DNA of 64,000 nt from contig NZ_NWUO01000005.1 in NCBI RefSeq assembly GCF_002895925.1, forward strand, positions 186,001 to 250,000, given 5' to 3'. Positions 18,668-27,067 of this stretch are shown piece after piece; position 1 is the first letter of the stretch; each line of letters opens with the position of its first letter. The position numbers and the translations under genes were made by a program. Below the pieces are notes generated by a model. That model was not told the DNA's origin. It did no database searches and worked only from the letters and a program-made list of their open reading frames with translations. The stretch comes from Mixta theicola (GTDB lineage: Bacteria; Pseudomonadota; Gammaproteobacteria; Enterobacterales; Enterobacteriaceae).

Positions 18668-20725
18668 TTATTTTCCGCTTTTCAGGAAAGCATTGCTGAC
18701 ATCGATAATTCCCGTTACCGCATCGGCATAAACGCCGGTTTTACTGCGCAATGAGAGATTATTTTTAAAGTCCCCCTGTTTTTCCGGCTGCGTATAAGGG
18801 CCGGGACGGAAGATAAAATTAAAGCGTTTATTATCCACGGCGATATTATTTTCCACCCATAGCGCGCCGGGATTAAAATTATCGGTAAAACCGTCCATGC
18901 CGTTTTCTATCGCCACGCTATTAGAAATACGATGGGCTACCGGAATGCCTTCACCGCCCAGCTTAAAGCCATTATTCACGTTGCGTAGCGCCACGCTGTT
19001 CTCAATGGTGACGACGCCGTTCGGCCCATCCTCGATTTTATTAAACAGATCGTAGCCGTCATCGATATTGTCGTGAGAGAAGCAGGCGACCAGCTTATTG
19101 CCCTCGCCGACGCGCATTTTCACCGCGAAGCCGTCGGCGTTGATCATGCCGGGATCTTTATTGCCCCAGGATTCGGAATGGGAGATCACATTGTGGCTGG
19201 CCCACAAGGCGCGACCGATGCCCGACGGCGAGGCGATCCAGATGCCGGTGTCGTTCGCCTGCCAGGCGGTGACACGGTTAATGAGGTTATGACTGCCGGA
19301 GATGGAGAAGCTCTTTTTAGTGATGCCGATGCCCTCAATATCCCAGTAGCTGGCGGCCAGCTGCAGGCCGTGAAACACCGCCCTGTCGCCCATCGGTCGC
19401 AGATGCTTGCGCCGATCGGCGCTGCCGCTGGCCGCGGCGGCCAGGGTTGTATCGGGATAGTCGCCGTCCGCCAGCCACAGCACGCCGCCCGGTGCCAGCA
19501 GCGCCGCCGCGCTGGCGACATCAAGCGGATGCGCCCGGCTGCCGTCGTTTTGCGCGTTTCCCTGCGGCGAGGCGTAGAGCGTATTGATGTCCGCCACCTT
19601 CTTCCGGGTAACCTGTAACTGGCCGCTAATCTTCTCGCCGTTGGCCAGCGCCAGCGTATAGCTCACCGGCGTGATCTCCGTCTTCAGCGTCAGCGGCACG
19701 CTGACCATCTCGCCCGCTTTTACCGCCAGTCTGCGCACGCGCTCAACGCCGTCGCTGCTGACCGTTAACGCGCCGTCGCGATCGCTGCGCAGCCGGAACT
19801 GATACTCCGACGAGGCCGCTATCGTCGCCGAAGCGATCTCCGCCTGTGCGGGCGGCGTTTTGCCGACAAACTTTTTACCCGGCGCGGCATGGCGTGGCGA
19901 GAGCGTCAGGTGCGCCTGATGCACCGTCATCCGGGCGTTGCGCGCGGCGAAGAAGCCTACATAGTAGCTCTCGCTATCCAGCACCGTTACCCGATCTGCA
20001 TCTCCTGTTTGCTGCGTCACCCAGCTGTCGCTGCCGACGGGCGCCCATGCGGCGGTAAAGCCTTCGTCGGTGCGCGCCAGGCGCAGGCGGAAACGCGGGG
20101 TTTTGCGGAGATCGATATTCTGCTGGTAGGGCTGGCGCTTGATCTCCACGCCGGTATTGCCCCAGCTTTGCGTCACGCCGTTACGCGCGATCAGCATCGC
20201 CTGCACCCGATGATGCGACGCCTTATCCTGTGTCATAATGGCGTTCATCGCCATATTGGCGGCGGCGGGAAACTCTTCGTAGCCCGGCCGGATGCTCTCC
20301 AGCCGCGGCTTGCCAGGCACGTCGCGCGCCAGCAGGCCCGCGCCCTCCTGCCCGGCAGGCATCGCGCCGTTTTCCGGGCCGAACTGATCGATGCTCACCT
20401 CCGCTTCCAGTATCATATTGGCGCTGGCGGGCAGCCGGGTGTAATAAAAGGTCAGGCCGTCATGGCTGTTGCCGATTTTGCCGCCGCGGCTTTCAACCGT
20501 GGCGGGCAGATGCAGTTTGCCATCCTGCGCGGCGACCTGCGCATCGGCGAAGGTGACCTGATTTACGCCGATCTTCTCCGCCAGCACGTTGGTGGCGAAA
20601 TTTTTATCGGTGGACTGACCAAAGGTAATGGCGCGCCACGTCAGGCTTTCCGTCTCCGGCAGGGCGTCGGCGGCCCAGGCATTGCCGACGCCGGTGACAA
20701 GCAGTAACAGCGGAATAATTTTCAT
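18668..20725 (-). CDS. pelX: Periplasmic family-9 pectate lyase, PelX-like exopolygalacturonate lyase
   Basis: The 685-residue protein has a signal peptide (M-K-I-I-P-L-L-L-L-V to A-W-A). Its C-terminal half has the repeating S-x-x-N and N-x-V turns of a right-handed parallel beta-helix. It includes N-A-D-G-F-A-V-K and S-H-D-N-I-D-D-G-Y-D-L-F, which resemble the calcium-binding Asp cluster and catalytic region of polysaccharide lyase family 9. It would cut oligogalacturonides by beta-elimination, releasing unsaturated products for import. It sits between the transporter and kdgM genes, 30 and 40 bases from them. Family assignment is fairly sure; exo rather than endo action is inferred from the PelX-like N-terminal region and periplasmic context. 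Confidence 0.8.
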   Translation of the reverse strand: MKIIPLLLLVTGVGNAWAADALPETESLTWRAITFGQSTDKNFATNVLAEKIGVNQVTFADAQVAAQDGKLHLPATVESRGGKIGNSHDGLTFYYTRLPASANMILEAEVSIDQFGPENGAMPAGQEGAGLLARDVPGKPRLESIRPGYEEFPAAANMAMNAIMTQDKASHHRVQAMLIARNGVTQSWGNTGVEIKRQPYQQNIDLRKTPRFRLRLARTDEGFTAAWAPVGSDSWVTQQTGDADRVTVLDSESYYVGFFAARNARMTVHQAHLTLSPRHAAPGKKFVGKTPPAQAEIASATIAASSEYQFRLRSDRDGALTVSSDGVERVRRLAVKAGEMVSVPLTLKTEITPVSYTLALANGEKISGQLQVTRKKVADINTLYASPQGNAQNDGSRAHPLDVASAAALLAPGGVLWLADGDYPDTTLAAAASGSADRRKHLRPMGDRAVFHGLQLAASYWDIEGIGITKKSFSISGSHNLINRVTAWQANDTGIWIASPSGIGRALWASHNVISHSESWGNKDPGMINADGFAVKMRVGEGNKLVACFSHDNIDDGYDLFNKIEDGPNGVVTIENSVALRNVNNGFKLGGEGIPVAHRISNSVAIENGMDGFTDNFNPGALWVENNIAVDNKRFNFIFRPGPYTQPEKQGDFKNNLSLRSKTGVYADAVTGIIDVSNAFLKSGK

Positions 20726-20755
20726 CTCTCTCTCCCTGAGACTGGCTGTAATGAA

Positions 20756-22339
20756 TCAGTGGGTCTCTTGCGGTTTGGGCAGCTGCGGCGCGGTCTCATG
20801 GTTTACCGGCGGCGCCAGCTTCATTTTCTGGCAGATCTCGCTGCGTCCCCAGCACTGCTCGTAGGGATAGCCCACCAGCACCTCAATCACTTCGCGCACT
20901 TCCGGCTTAATATCGCTTATCGCGCCGCCCGCTTTAATGCGCGCGACCTCTTCCAGCACGATCAGGTGCGTCTTACGGTTGAGCAGCATCTGACGGCTGA
21001 AGAAAATCGCAATCAGCGCCAGCGAGATCACCCCGGCGAAAAAGACCCAGGAGATGGCGGTCATCGCGCTTTCCGGCTGGGTATGGGATTTAGACTGGAA
21101 GCCGAAATAGCTCAGGATAGCGCCCATCGTGAAGACGATAATCGAGCGGACAATCTTGCCGGAGAAAGTCATCGCGCCGGCGTAGATCCCTTCGCGGCGG
21201 CGGCCGGTGAACACCTCGTCAATATCCGCCAGGAAGGTGTAGACCGTCCAGGGAATGTAGTAAACGCCGCCGGTGCCCAGACCAAAAATCACGGTAATGC
21301 CGATAATCACAAAGTAGGCCACCGCGCCGGAGAGATGCAGGAAGTGCAGCAGCGAATAGCAGCAGACGGCAAAAATGACGATGCTGAGCGCCCAGGTATA
21401 AGGCTTGCTGAAGCCGTTTTTCACGCACAGACCGATAAATATTGCGGTGGAGATTAACTGCAGCACGGCGTTAAGGCTGTTCAGTCCGGCGAGGATAGCG
21501 GGATCGTAGAGCAGCACAAACACCACATAGTAGGTAAAGACCGACGCAAATAGCCACTCCGCGCCGAAGCCGAACAGATACATGCCGAGATGTTTACGAA
21601 ACACGCGCAGGTAGAAGGTAGACTGCATATCGCGCGCCAGCGCGCAGAGAGTTTTCCACAGCGACTGCTTCTGCCGTGCGGTCTCCTCGCCCTTCTCTTC
21701 GCGCTCCCAGGTAAACAGCCAGAGCAGGCCGATAGCGATAAACAGGATCGCGCCGTAGGTCAGGCCGGTGTAGAAAAAGGGCCGCGCCGACTCTTTGCCG
21801 TACAGCAGAATAAACTGGCCGGGGATCAGCGCCGCGAGGAAGTTAGCGACTTTACCGAAGATCGCTTTGTAGCCGGTCAGCTTTGAGCGCACGGCAAAAT
21901 CGTCGGTCATCTCGGTGGCCAGCGTCTCGTAGGGCACCATTACCGAGGTATAGATCAGCTCAAAGAGAACGTAGGTAGAGAGGTAATACCAGAAGCCGAA
22001 GCCTTCGACCCACAGCAGCGGATAAAAGATCATCAGCGGCGCGCCGATCAGCAAGAAGAAACGACGGCGGCCAAAGCGTTTTCCCAGCCAGGTTTTGCCG
22101 AAGTTATCGGTGAGGTAGCCCATCAGCGGGTTGCTGATGGCGTCAATAATGCTGGCGGCGGAGAAGATAAAAGAGGCTTCCAGCAGCGAGAGGCCGCAGA
22201 AAGTGGTGTAGAAATAGAGCAGCCAGGCGCCCGCGATAGCCAGCGCGCCGCTGCCCAGCAAATTACCGCCGCCGTAGGCCAGCTGATGGCCGAAGCCGAC
22301 CGTCCTTTCTTTTCCCGGAGCGTAGGTTTTCCTGGTCAT
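20756..22339 (-). CDS. togT: GPH-family oligogalacturonide transporter, TogT-like
   Basis: This 527-residue inner-membrane cation symporter of the glycoside-pentoside-hexuronide type has many hydrophobic helices. It shows the early family motif region S-N-P-L-M-G-Y-L-T-D and the loop G-K-R-F-G-R-R-R. I chose the ATG at 22339 (M-T-R-K-T-Y-A-P-G-K) because AAGGA lies 8 bases upstream; a longer opening to 22435 would run into the regulatory region. It is first in a leftward unit with pelX and kdgM, and a KdgR-like box lies 20-34 bases upstream of the start. Substrate is inferred from context and TogT likeness. Confidence 0.85.
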   Translation of the reverse strand: MTRKTYAPGKERTVGFGHQLAYGGGNLLGSGALAIAGAWLLYFYTTFCGLSLLEASFIFSAASIIDAISNPLMGYLTDNFGKTWLGKRFGRRRFFLLIGAPLMIFYPLLWVEGFGFWYYLSTYVLFELIYTSVMVPYETLATEMTDDFAVRSKLTGYKAIFGKVANFLAALIPGQFILLYGKESARPFFYTGLTYGAILFIAIGLLWLFTWEREEKGEETARQKQSLWKTLCALARDMQSTFYLRVFRKHLGMYLFGFGAEWLFASVFTYYVVFVLLYDPAILAGLNSLNAVLQLISTAIFIGLCVKNGFSKPYTWALSIVIFAVCCYSLLHFLHLSGAVAYFVIIGITVIFGLGTGGVYYIPWTVYTFLADIDEVFTGRRREGIYAGAMTFSGKIVRSIIVFTMGAILSYFGFQSKSHTQPESAMTAISWVFFAGVISLALIAIFFSRQMLLNRKTHLIVLEEVARIKAGGAISDIKPEVREVIEVLVGYPYEQCWGRSEICQKMKLAPPVNHETAPQLPKPQETH

Positions 22340-22358
22340 AGCGATCAATCCTTTTAAT

Positions 22359-22373
22359 TGAACCGTTGTTTCA
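22359..22373. promoter_or_regulatory. KdgR-like operator upstream of the pectin operon
   Basis: TGAACCGTTGTTTCA matches the KdgR consensus TRAAAYRNYRTTTYA (quoted from memory) at every position but one, and is flanked by AAT/AATT as usual. It lies just upstream of the transporter start, where a repressor would block expression until KDG appears. KdgR itself is not encoded here. Confidence 0.75.
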
Positions 22374-22417
22374 AATTTATTGAATGTGTATTTTATAAAG
22401 ATAAATGACTGGGAATA

Positions 22418-22441
22418 ACGTGATGATAGTCGCAATCACGT
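22418..22441. promoter_or_regulatory. Inverted repeat upstream of the KdgR-like box
   Basis: ACGTGAT (22418-22424) and ATCACGT (22435-22441) form a 7-bp palindrome with a 10-base spacer, about 50 bases upstream of the KdgR-like box. The spacing is wrong for CRP. It could be a second operator of the pectin operon. Confidence 0.35.
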
Positions 22442-23034
22442 AAATAAATGATGGAGTTAAATAAAGGTTAAACCGGTTAACGGAACGGTTATAAATAACC
22501 GCCAGCGCCCTGAAGTCATCAGTGACTTCCGATAGCGCATATAAAATGAAAGGTGGCAAAAGAAGGCGATAAAAAACAATAAACCAGTGAAAATAATCGG
22601 CTATCAACATTAAGAAAATAATTAATGCAATCGCTAAACAGACAGGCGGGAAATTAATTAAATAGTTAAAATTAACCAGCAACAAAATATTTATTGCGCC
22701 AGCTTAAATAAATCCCCGTTCGGAGCGTTAATTGCTTTGCGCAATAAAACCGCTATCCAGGGAGCCGCATAAACTCGCTAACGTCATCCATACTTCGTTT
22801 GTCCATCCCGGCGACGATCGTCGCTGCTGCAAAAGAGGATCCGGCGATGTGCCGCTCAGGTAGCAGAAATTGCGTCAGGCGCAAGTTACCAAAAAGGGTA
22901 ATGTTCATAAAATCAGCGGTCGATCAAATTTTCATTTTTTTTTGTATCGGCATTGACAAGCTGATGGCCCTTGCGAAACGCGGGCTTAAGAAAAAAGCTG
23001 AAAAAAGCAAGCGTTCTGCAATACAAAATCGGTA

Positions 23035-23062
23035 TTGTGCTGGGGCGATAACTTACTAGAAT
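23035..23062 (+). promoter_or_regulatory. Probable nrdA promoter
   Basis: TTGTGC (23035-23040) and TAGAAT (23057-23062) are spaced by 16 bases. The first NrdR box begins at the next base, so bound NrdR would cover the predicted start of transcription, as expected for repression. Confidence 0.55.
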
Positions 23063-23110
23063 ACTCACTATCTAGTTGTTCATTCATTCTCCACCCCCTA
23101 TATATAGTGT
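23063..23110. promoter_or_regulatory. Pair of NrdR boxes
   Basis: Two 16-base sites start 32 bases apart, about three helical turns, as is typical for NrdR. The second (23095-23110, core CTATATATAGTGT) matches the remembered consensus ACACWATATATWGTGT in about 14 positions, the first (23063-23078, core CACTATCTAG) in about 11. NrdR represses ribonucleotide reductase genes when dATP is high. Confidence 0.8.
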
Positions 23111-23150
23111 TTATCCACAGAGTTACTCACAAAGAGCAAGCTGTGTATAA
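23111..23150. promoter_or_regulatory. DnaA box cluster in the nrdA leader
   Basis: TTATCCACA (23111-23119) is a perfect DnaA box. TTACTCACA (23123-23131) is one mismatch from TTATNCACA. TGTGTATAA (23142-23150) is TTATACACA on the minus strand. DnaA-dependent control of nrdAB is known in E. coli, linking precursor supply to replication initiation. Confidence 0.8.
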
Positions 23151-23185
23151 ACGGGGGGTATTTTTACGGACAGGTATAACGCGAC

Positions 23186-25471
23186 ATGAATCAGAGTCTG
23201 CTCGTCACTAAACGCGATGGCCGCAAAGAGCGCATCAATCTGGATAAAATCCACCGGGTTCTCGACTGGGCTGCGGAAGGTCTGCAAAACGTTTCCGTTT
23301 CTCAGGTTGAGCTGCGTTCCCACATCCAGTTCTACGACGGCATTAAAACCTCCGATATTCACGAGACTGTCATCAAAGCCGCTGCCGATCTGATCTCGCG
23401 TGACGCGCCGGATTATCAGTACATGGCTGCGCGCCTGGCCATTTTCCACCTGCGTAAAAAAGCCTACGGCCAGTTCGAGCCGCCGGCGCTCTACGATCAG
23501 GTGGTGCGCATGGTTGAGATGGGCAAATACGATCGCCATCTGCTGGATGACTACAGCCGCGAAGAGTTTGAGCAGATGGACGGTTTTATCGACCACTGGC
23601 GCGATATGAACTTCTCCTACGCGGCGGTCAAGCAGCTGGAAGGCAAATATCTGGTGCAGAACCGCGTCAGCGGCGAGATTTATGAGAGCACCCAGTTCCT
23701 CTATATTCTGGTTGCGGCCTGTCTGTTCTCTGGCTATCCGCGCGAAACCCGTCTGGATTACGTCAAACGTTTCTACGACGCGGTATCCACCTTTAAGATT
23801 TCGCTGCCGACGCCGATCATGTCCGGCGTGCGCACGCCAACCCGTCAGTTCAGCTCCTGCGTCCTGATCGAGTGCGGCGACAGTCTGGACTCCATTAACG
23901 CCACCTCCAGCGCCATCGTGAAATATGTTTCCCAGCGTGCCGGTATCGGCATTAACGCGGGCCGCATTCGCGCGCTGGGCAGCCCGATCCGCGGCGGCGA
24001 AGCGTTCCATACCGGCTGTATCCCGTTCTACAAACATTTCCAGACCGCAGTAAAATCCTGCTCGCAGGGCGGCGTACGCGGCGGTGCGGCTACGCTGTTC
24101 TACCCAATGTGGCATCTGGAAGTGGAAAGCCTGCTGGTGTTGAAAAACAACCGTGGCGTGGAAGGCAACCGCGTTCGTCATATGGACTACGGCGTACAGA
24201 TTAACAAGCTGATGTATCAGCGCCTGCTGAAAGGCCAGGAGATTACGCTGTTCAGCCCGTCTGATGTGCCGGGCCTGTATGACGCGTTCTTTGCCGATCA
24301 GGATGAGTTTGAACGCCTGTACACTCAATATGAGCAGGACGACAGCATCCGCAAACAGCGCGTGAAAGCGGTCGATCTCTTCTCGCTGATGATGCAGGAA
24401 CGCGCCTCAACCGGCCGTATCTATATTCAGAATGTCGATCACTGCAACACCCACAGCCCGTTCGATCCGACGATTGCTCCGGTGCGCCAGTCTAACCTGT
24501 GCCTGGAAATCGCGCTGCCGACCAAACCGCTGATGGATGTGAATGACGAAAACGGTGAAATTGCGCTTTGTACGCTCTCCGCCTTCAACCTGGGCGCGAT
24601 CGACAGCCTGGACGATCTGGAAGAGCTGGCGACGCTGGCGGTTCGCGCGCTGGACGCCCTGCTCGACTATCAGGATTACCCGATTCCGGCCGCGAAGCGC
24701 GGCGCGATGGGCCGTCGTACCCTGGGCATCGGCGTGATTAACTTCGCCTACTATCTGGCGAAGAACGGCGTGCGCTATTCCGACGGCAGCGCCAACAATC
24801 TGACGCATCAGACCTTTGAAGCCATTCAGTATTACCTGCTGAAAGCCTCTAACGAGCTGGCGAAGGAACAGGGTGCCTGCCCGTGGTTTAACGAAACCAC
24901 CTATGCGCAGGGCATTCTGCCGATCGATACCTACAAGAAAGATCTGGATGCCATCTGCAACGAGCCGCTGCACTTTGACTGGGATTCGCTGCGCGAAGCG
25001 ATCAAAACGCACGGCTTGCGTAACTCCACGCTGTCTGCGCTGATGCCGTCGGAAACCTCTTCGCAGATTTCAAACGCCACCAACGGTATCGAGCCGCCGC
25101 GCGGTCATATCAGCATTAAAGCCTCCAAAGACGGGATTCTGCGTCAGGTGGTGCCGGAGTATGAGCGCCTGAAAGAGAGCTATGAGATGCTGTGGGAAAT
25201 GCCGGGCAACGACGGCTATCTGCAGCTGGTGGGCGTGATGCAGAAATTTATCGACCAGGCGATTTCTGCGAACACCAACTACGATCCGTCACGCTTTGCC
25301 AACAGCAAAGTGCCGATGAAGCAGCTGTTGAAAGATCTGCTGACCGCCTATAAGTTCGGCGTCAAAACGCTTTACTACCAGAACACCCGCGACGGTGCGG
25401 AAGATGCGCAGGACGACATGGCCCCATCTATTCAGGATGACGGCTGTGAAAGCGGCGCCTGTAAAATTTAA
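23186..25471 (+). CDS. nrdA: Ribonucleoside-diphosphate reductase 1, alpha subunit
   Basis: Large subunit of aerobic class Ia ribonucleotide reductase; it reduces NDPs to dNDPs. The 761 residues are the same as the E. coli length. The N-terminal ATP cone begins L-L-V-T-K-R-D-G-R-K. Active-site motifs are visible: the redox Cys in Q-F-S-S-C-V-L, the radical-bearing region N-L-C-L-E-I-A-L-P and L-C-T-L-S-A-F-N-L-G, and the radical-transfer tyrosine pair near Y-Y-Q-N-T-R-D-G. The C-terminus ends with the electron-shuttle cysteines C-E-S-G-A-C. The nrdB gene follows 159 bases later with two small hairpins between. Confidence 0.98.
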   Translation: MNQSLLVTKRDGRKERINLDKIHRVLDWAAEGLQNVSVSQVELRSHIQFYDGIKTSDIHETVIKAAADLISRDAPDYQYMAARLAIFHLRKKAYGQFEPPALYDQVVRMVEMGKYDRHLLDDYSREEFEQMDGFIDHWRDMNFSYAAVKQLEGKYLVQNRVSGEIYESTQFLYILVAACLFSGYPRETRLDYVKRFYDAVSTFKISLPTPIMSGVRTPTRQFSSCVLIECGDSLDSINATSSAIVKYVSQRAGIGINAGRIRALGSPIRGGEAFHTGCIPFYKHFQTAVKSCSQGGVRGGAATLFYPMWHLEVESLLVLKNNRGVEGNRVRHMDYGVQINKLMYQRLLKGQEITLFSPSDVPGLYDAFFADQDEFERLYTQYEQDDSIRKQRVKAVDLFSLMMQERASTGRIYIQNVDHCNTHSPFDPTIAPVRQSNLCLEIALPTKPLMDVNDENGEIALCTLSAFNLGAIDSLDDLEELATLAVRALDALLDYQDYPIPAAKRGAMGRRTLGIGVINFAYYLAKNGVRYSDGSANNLTHQTFEAIQYYLLKASNELAKEQGACPWFNETTYAQGILPIDTYKKDLDAICNEPLHFDWDSLREAIKTHGLRNSTLSALMPSETSSQISNATNGIEPPRGHISIKASKDGILRQVVPEYERLKESYEMLWEMPGNDGYLQLVGVMQKFIDQAISANTNYDPSRFANSKVPMKQLLKDLLTAYKFGVKTLYYQNTRDGAEDAQDDMAPSIQDDGCESGACKI

Positions 25472-25478
25472 TCGGGTC

Positions 25479-25532
25479 TGGCCGGCGTGATCCGGCCATG
25501 ACGCTTCTTTTGGCCACGTTTGTTACGTGGCC
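25479..25532. other. Two small hairpins in the nrdA-nrdB gap
   Basis: TGGCCGG/CCGGCCA (25479-25498) and GGCCACG/CGTGGCC (25512-25532) can each fold into a 7-bp stem. Neither has a following T tract, so they more likely affect mRNA processing than end transcription. Confidence 0.45.
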
Positions 25533-25630
25533 GCAACATGACAGGCCGTGCGACGCGCGGTCAAAACGGCTGTCAGCGCCTCGCCCTGGGCGGCAAGGCC
25601 AGCCTGTCCCGTTAGCATGTGGAATCAACT

Positions 25631-26761
25631 ATGGCTTACACCACTTTTTCTCAAACTAAAAACGATCAGCTGCTGGAGCCGATGTTTTTCGGCCAGTCGG
25701 TAAACGTTGCGCGTTACGATCAGCAGAAATATGACATTTTTGAAAAGCTGATTGAAAAGCAGCTCTCCTTCTTCTGGCGCCCGGAAGAGGTTGACGTGTC
25801 ACGCGATCGCATCGATTTCCAGGCGCTGCCGGATCATGAAAAGCATATTTTCATCAGCAACCTGAAATATCAGACGCTGCTTGATTCCATCCAGGGCCGC
25901 AGCCCAAACGTCGCGCTGCTGCCGCTGATTTCAATCCCGGAACTGGAAACCTGGATAGAAACCTGGGCCTTCTCTGAAACCATTCACTCCCGCTCCTATA
26001 CGCATATTATTCGTAATATCGTTAACGATCCGGCGCTGGTGTTTGATGATATCGTCACCAACGAGCAGATCCTGAAGCGCGCCAGCGATATTTCCGGCTA
26101 TTACGACGATCTGATCGAGATGACCAGCTACTGGCATCTGCTGGGCGAAGGTACGCATCAGGTCAACGGCAAAACCGTGACCGTTAACCTGCGCGCGCTG
26201 AAAAAGCAGCTTTATCTCTGCCTGATGAGCGTTAACGCGCTGGAAGCGATCCGCTTTTACGTCAGTTTTGCCTGCTCTTTTGCCTTTGCCGAGCGCGAAC
26301 TGATGGAAGGCAACGCGAAAATTATCCGCCTGATCGCCCGCGATGAAGCGCTGCACCTGACCGGCACGCAGCATATGCTGAACCTGATGCGCAGCGGCGA
26401 AGACGATCCGGAAATGGCCGAGATTGCGCAGGAGTGCCGCCAGCAGTGCTACGACCTGTTTAAGCTGGCCGCCGTGCAGGAAAAAGAGTGGGCGGAATAT
26501 CTGTTCCGTGACGGCTCGATGATTGGCCTGAACAAAGATATTCTCTGCCAGTATATTGAGTACATTACCAATATCCGTATGCAGGCGGTGGGGCTGGATC
26601 TGCCGTTCCAGACGCGTTCAAACCCGATCCCGTGGATTAACGCCTGGCTGGTTTCCGACAACGTGCAGGTCGCGCCGCAGGAAGTGGAAGTCAGCTCCTA
26701 CCTGGTCGGTCAGATTGACTCTGAAGTGGGCGAAAACGATTTCGACGGCTTCCAGCTGTAA
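25631..26761 (+). CDS. nrdB: Ribonucleoside-diphosphate reductase 1, beta subunit
   Basis: Small subunit that holds the diiron-tyrosyl radical cofactor. The 376 residues start at [10 protein letters not shown] like E. coli NrdB. An in-frame opening at 25619 would add four residues and is not preferred. Iron ligands appear in the P-D-H-E-K-H region, in E-T-I-H-S-R-S-Y (whose Tyr carries the radical), and in the later R-E-L-M-E-G and A-R-D-E-A-L-H helices. The C-terminal tail D-F-D-G-F-Q-L binds NrdA. yfaE begins 2 bases after the stop. Confidence 0.98.
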   Translation: MAYTTFSQTKNDQLLEPMFFGQSVNVARYDQQKYDIFEKLIEKQLSFFWRPEEVDVSRDRIDFQALPDHEKHIFISNLKYQTLLDSIQGRSPNVALLPLISIPELETWIETWAFSETIHSRSYTHIIRNIVNDPALVFDDIVTNEQILKRASDISGYYDDLIEMTSYWHLLGEGTHQVNGKTVTVNLRALKKQLYLCLMSVNALEAIRFYVSFACSFAFAERELMEGNAKIIRLIARDEALHLTGTQHMLNLMRSGEDDPEMAEIAQECRQQCYDLFKLAAVQEKEWAEYLFRDGSMIGLNKDILCQYIEYITNIRMQAVGLDLPFQTRSNPIPWINAWLVSDNVQVAPQEVEVSSYLVGQIDSEVGENDFDGFQL

Positions 26762-26763
26762 TC

Positions 26764-27024
26764 ATGGCCGGGAAGCGGATCACGCTGTGCATTTCTGGCG
26801 CGCAGCTTGAATATAACGACGAACATCCTTCCCTGCTGGCGGCGCTGGAAGCGCATAATATCTGCGTGGAATATCAGTGCCGCGCAGGCTACTGCGGCTC
26901 CTGTCGCACCCGCCTGCTTAAAGGGGAAGTCAGCTACGCCGGTCAGCCGCTGGCCTTTATTCAGCAGGGCGAGATCCTGCCCTGCTGCTGTAAAGCCAAC
27001 GGCGATATTGAGATAGAAATGTAG
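26764..27024 (+). CDS. yfaE: 2Fe-2S ferredoxin-like protein YfaE
   Basis: The 86-residue ferredoxin is known in E. coli to help rebuild the NrdB diferric-tyrosyl cofactor. The cluster ligands are C-R-A-G-Y-C-G-S-C near residues 40-48 and C-C-C near residues 78-80. It is coupled to nrdB (2-base gap) and followed by a terminator, ending the nrdAB-yfaE operon. Confidence 0.95.
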   Translation: MAGKRITLCISGAQLEYNDEHPSLLAALEAHNICVEYQCRAGYCGSCRTRLLKGEVSYAGQPLAFIQQGEILPCCCKANGDIEIEM

Positions 27025-27037
27025 TTATCACCTTCAG

Positions 27038-27064
27038 GCCCAGCCTTCGGTTGGGCTTTTCTTT
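27038..27064 (+). terminator. Terminator of the nrdAB-yfaE operon
   Basis: GCCCAGCC (27038-27045) pairs with GGTTGGGC (27049-27056, one G-T pair) around a short loop and is followed by TTTTCTTT. Confidence 0.85.
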
Positions 27065-27067
27065 CCG

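Larger units (their letters stand above)
22340..23185. other. Divergent control region between togT and nrdA
   Basis: This 846-base gap holds the leftward pectin-operon control region (KdgR-like box, palindrome) and the rightward nrdA control region (promoter, two NrdR boxes, three DnaA boxes near 23035-23150). Between them, roughly 22450-23030 is AT-rich with no gene I can support. A hydrophobic 102-codon frame on the minus strand lacks a credible start site. Confidence 0.6.

Noticed and set aside
22418-22441. CRP binding site upstream of togT
   Set aside because: The half sites GTGA and TCAC are 12 bases apart rather than 6.
22377-22685. Hydrophobic 102-codon frame on the minus strand upstream of togT
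   Set aside because: It begins with TTG without a Shine-Dalgarno site, lies in AT-rich DNA where hydrophobic frames arise by chance, and overlaps the likely pectin-operon control region. Kept only as a remote possibility.
22799-23059. 86-codon frame on the plus strand before nrdA
   Set aside because: Low-complexity basic translation overlapping the nrdA promoter; no ribosome site or family likeness.
23123-24328. 401-codon frame on the minus strand
   Set aside because: It lies wholly antisense to nrdA and its control region and has no recognisable domain.
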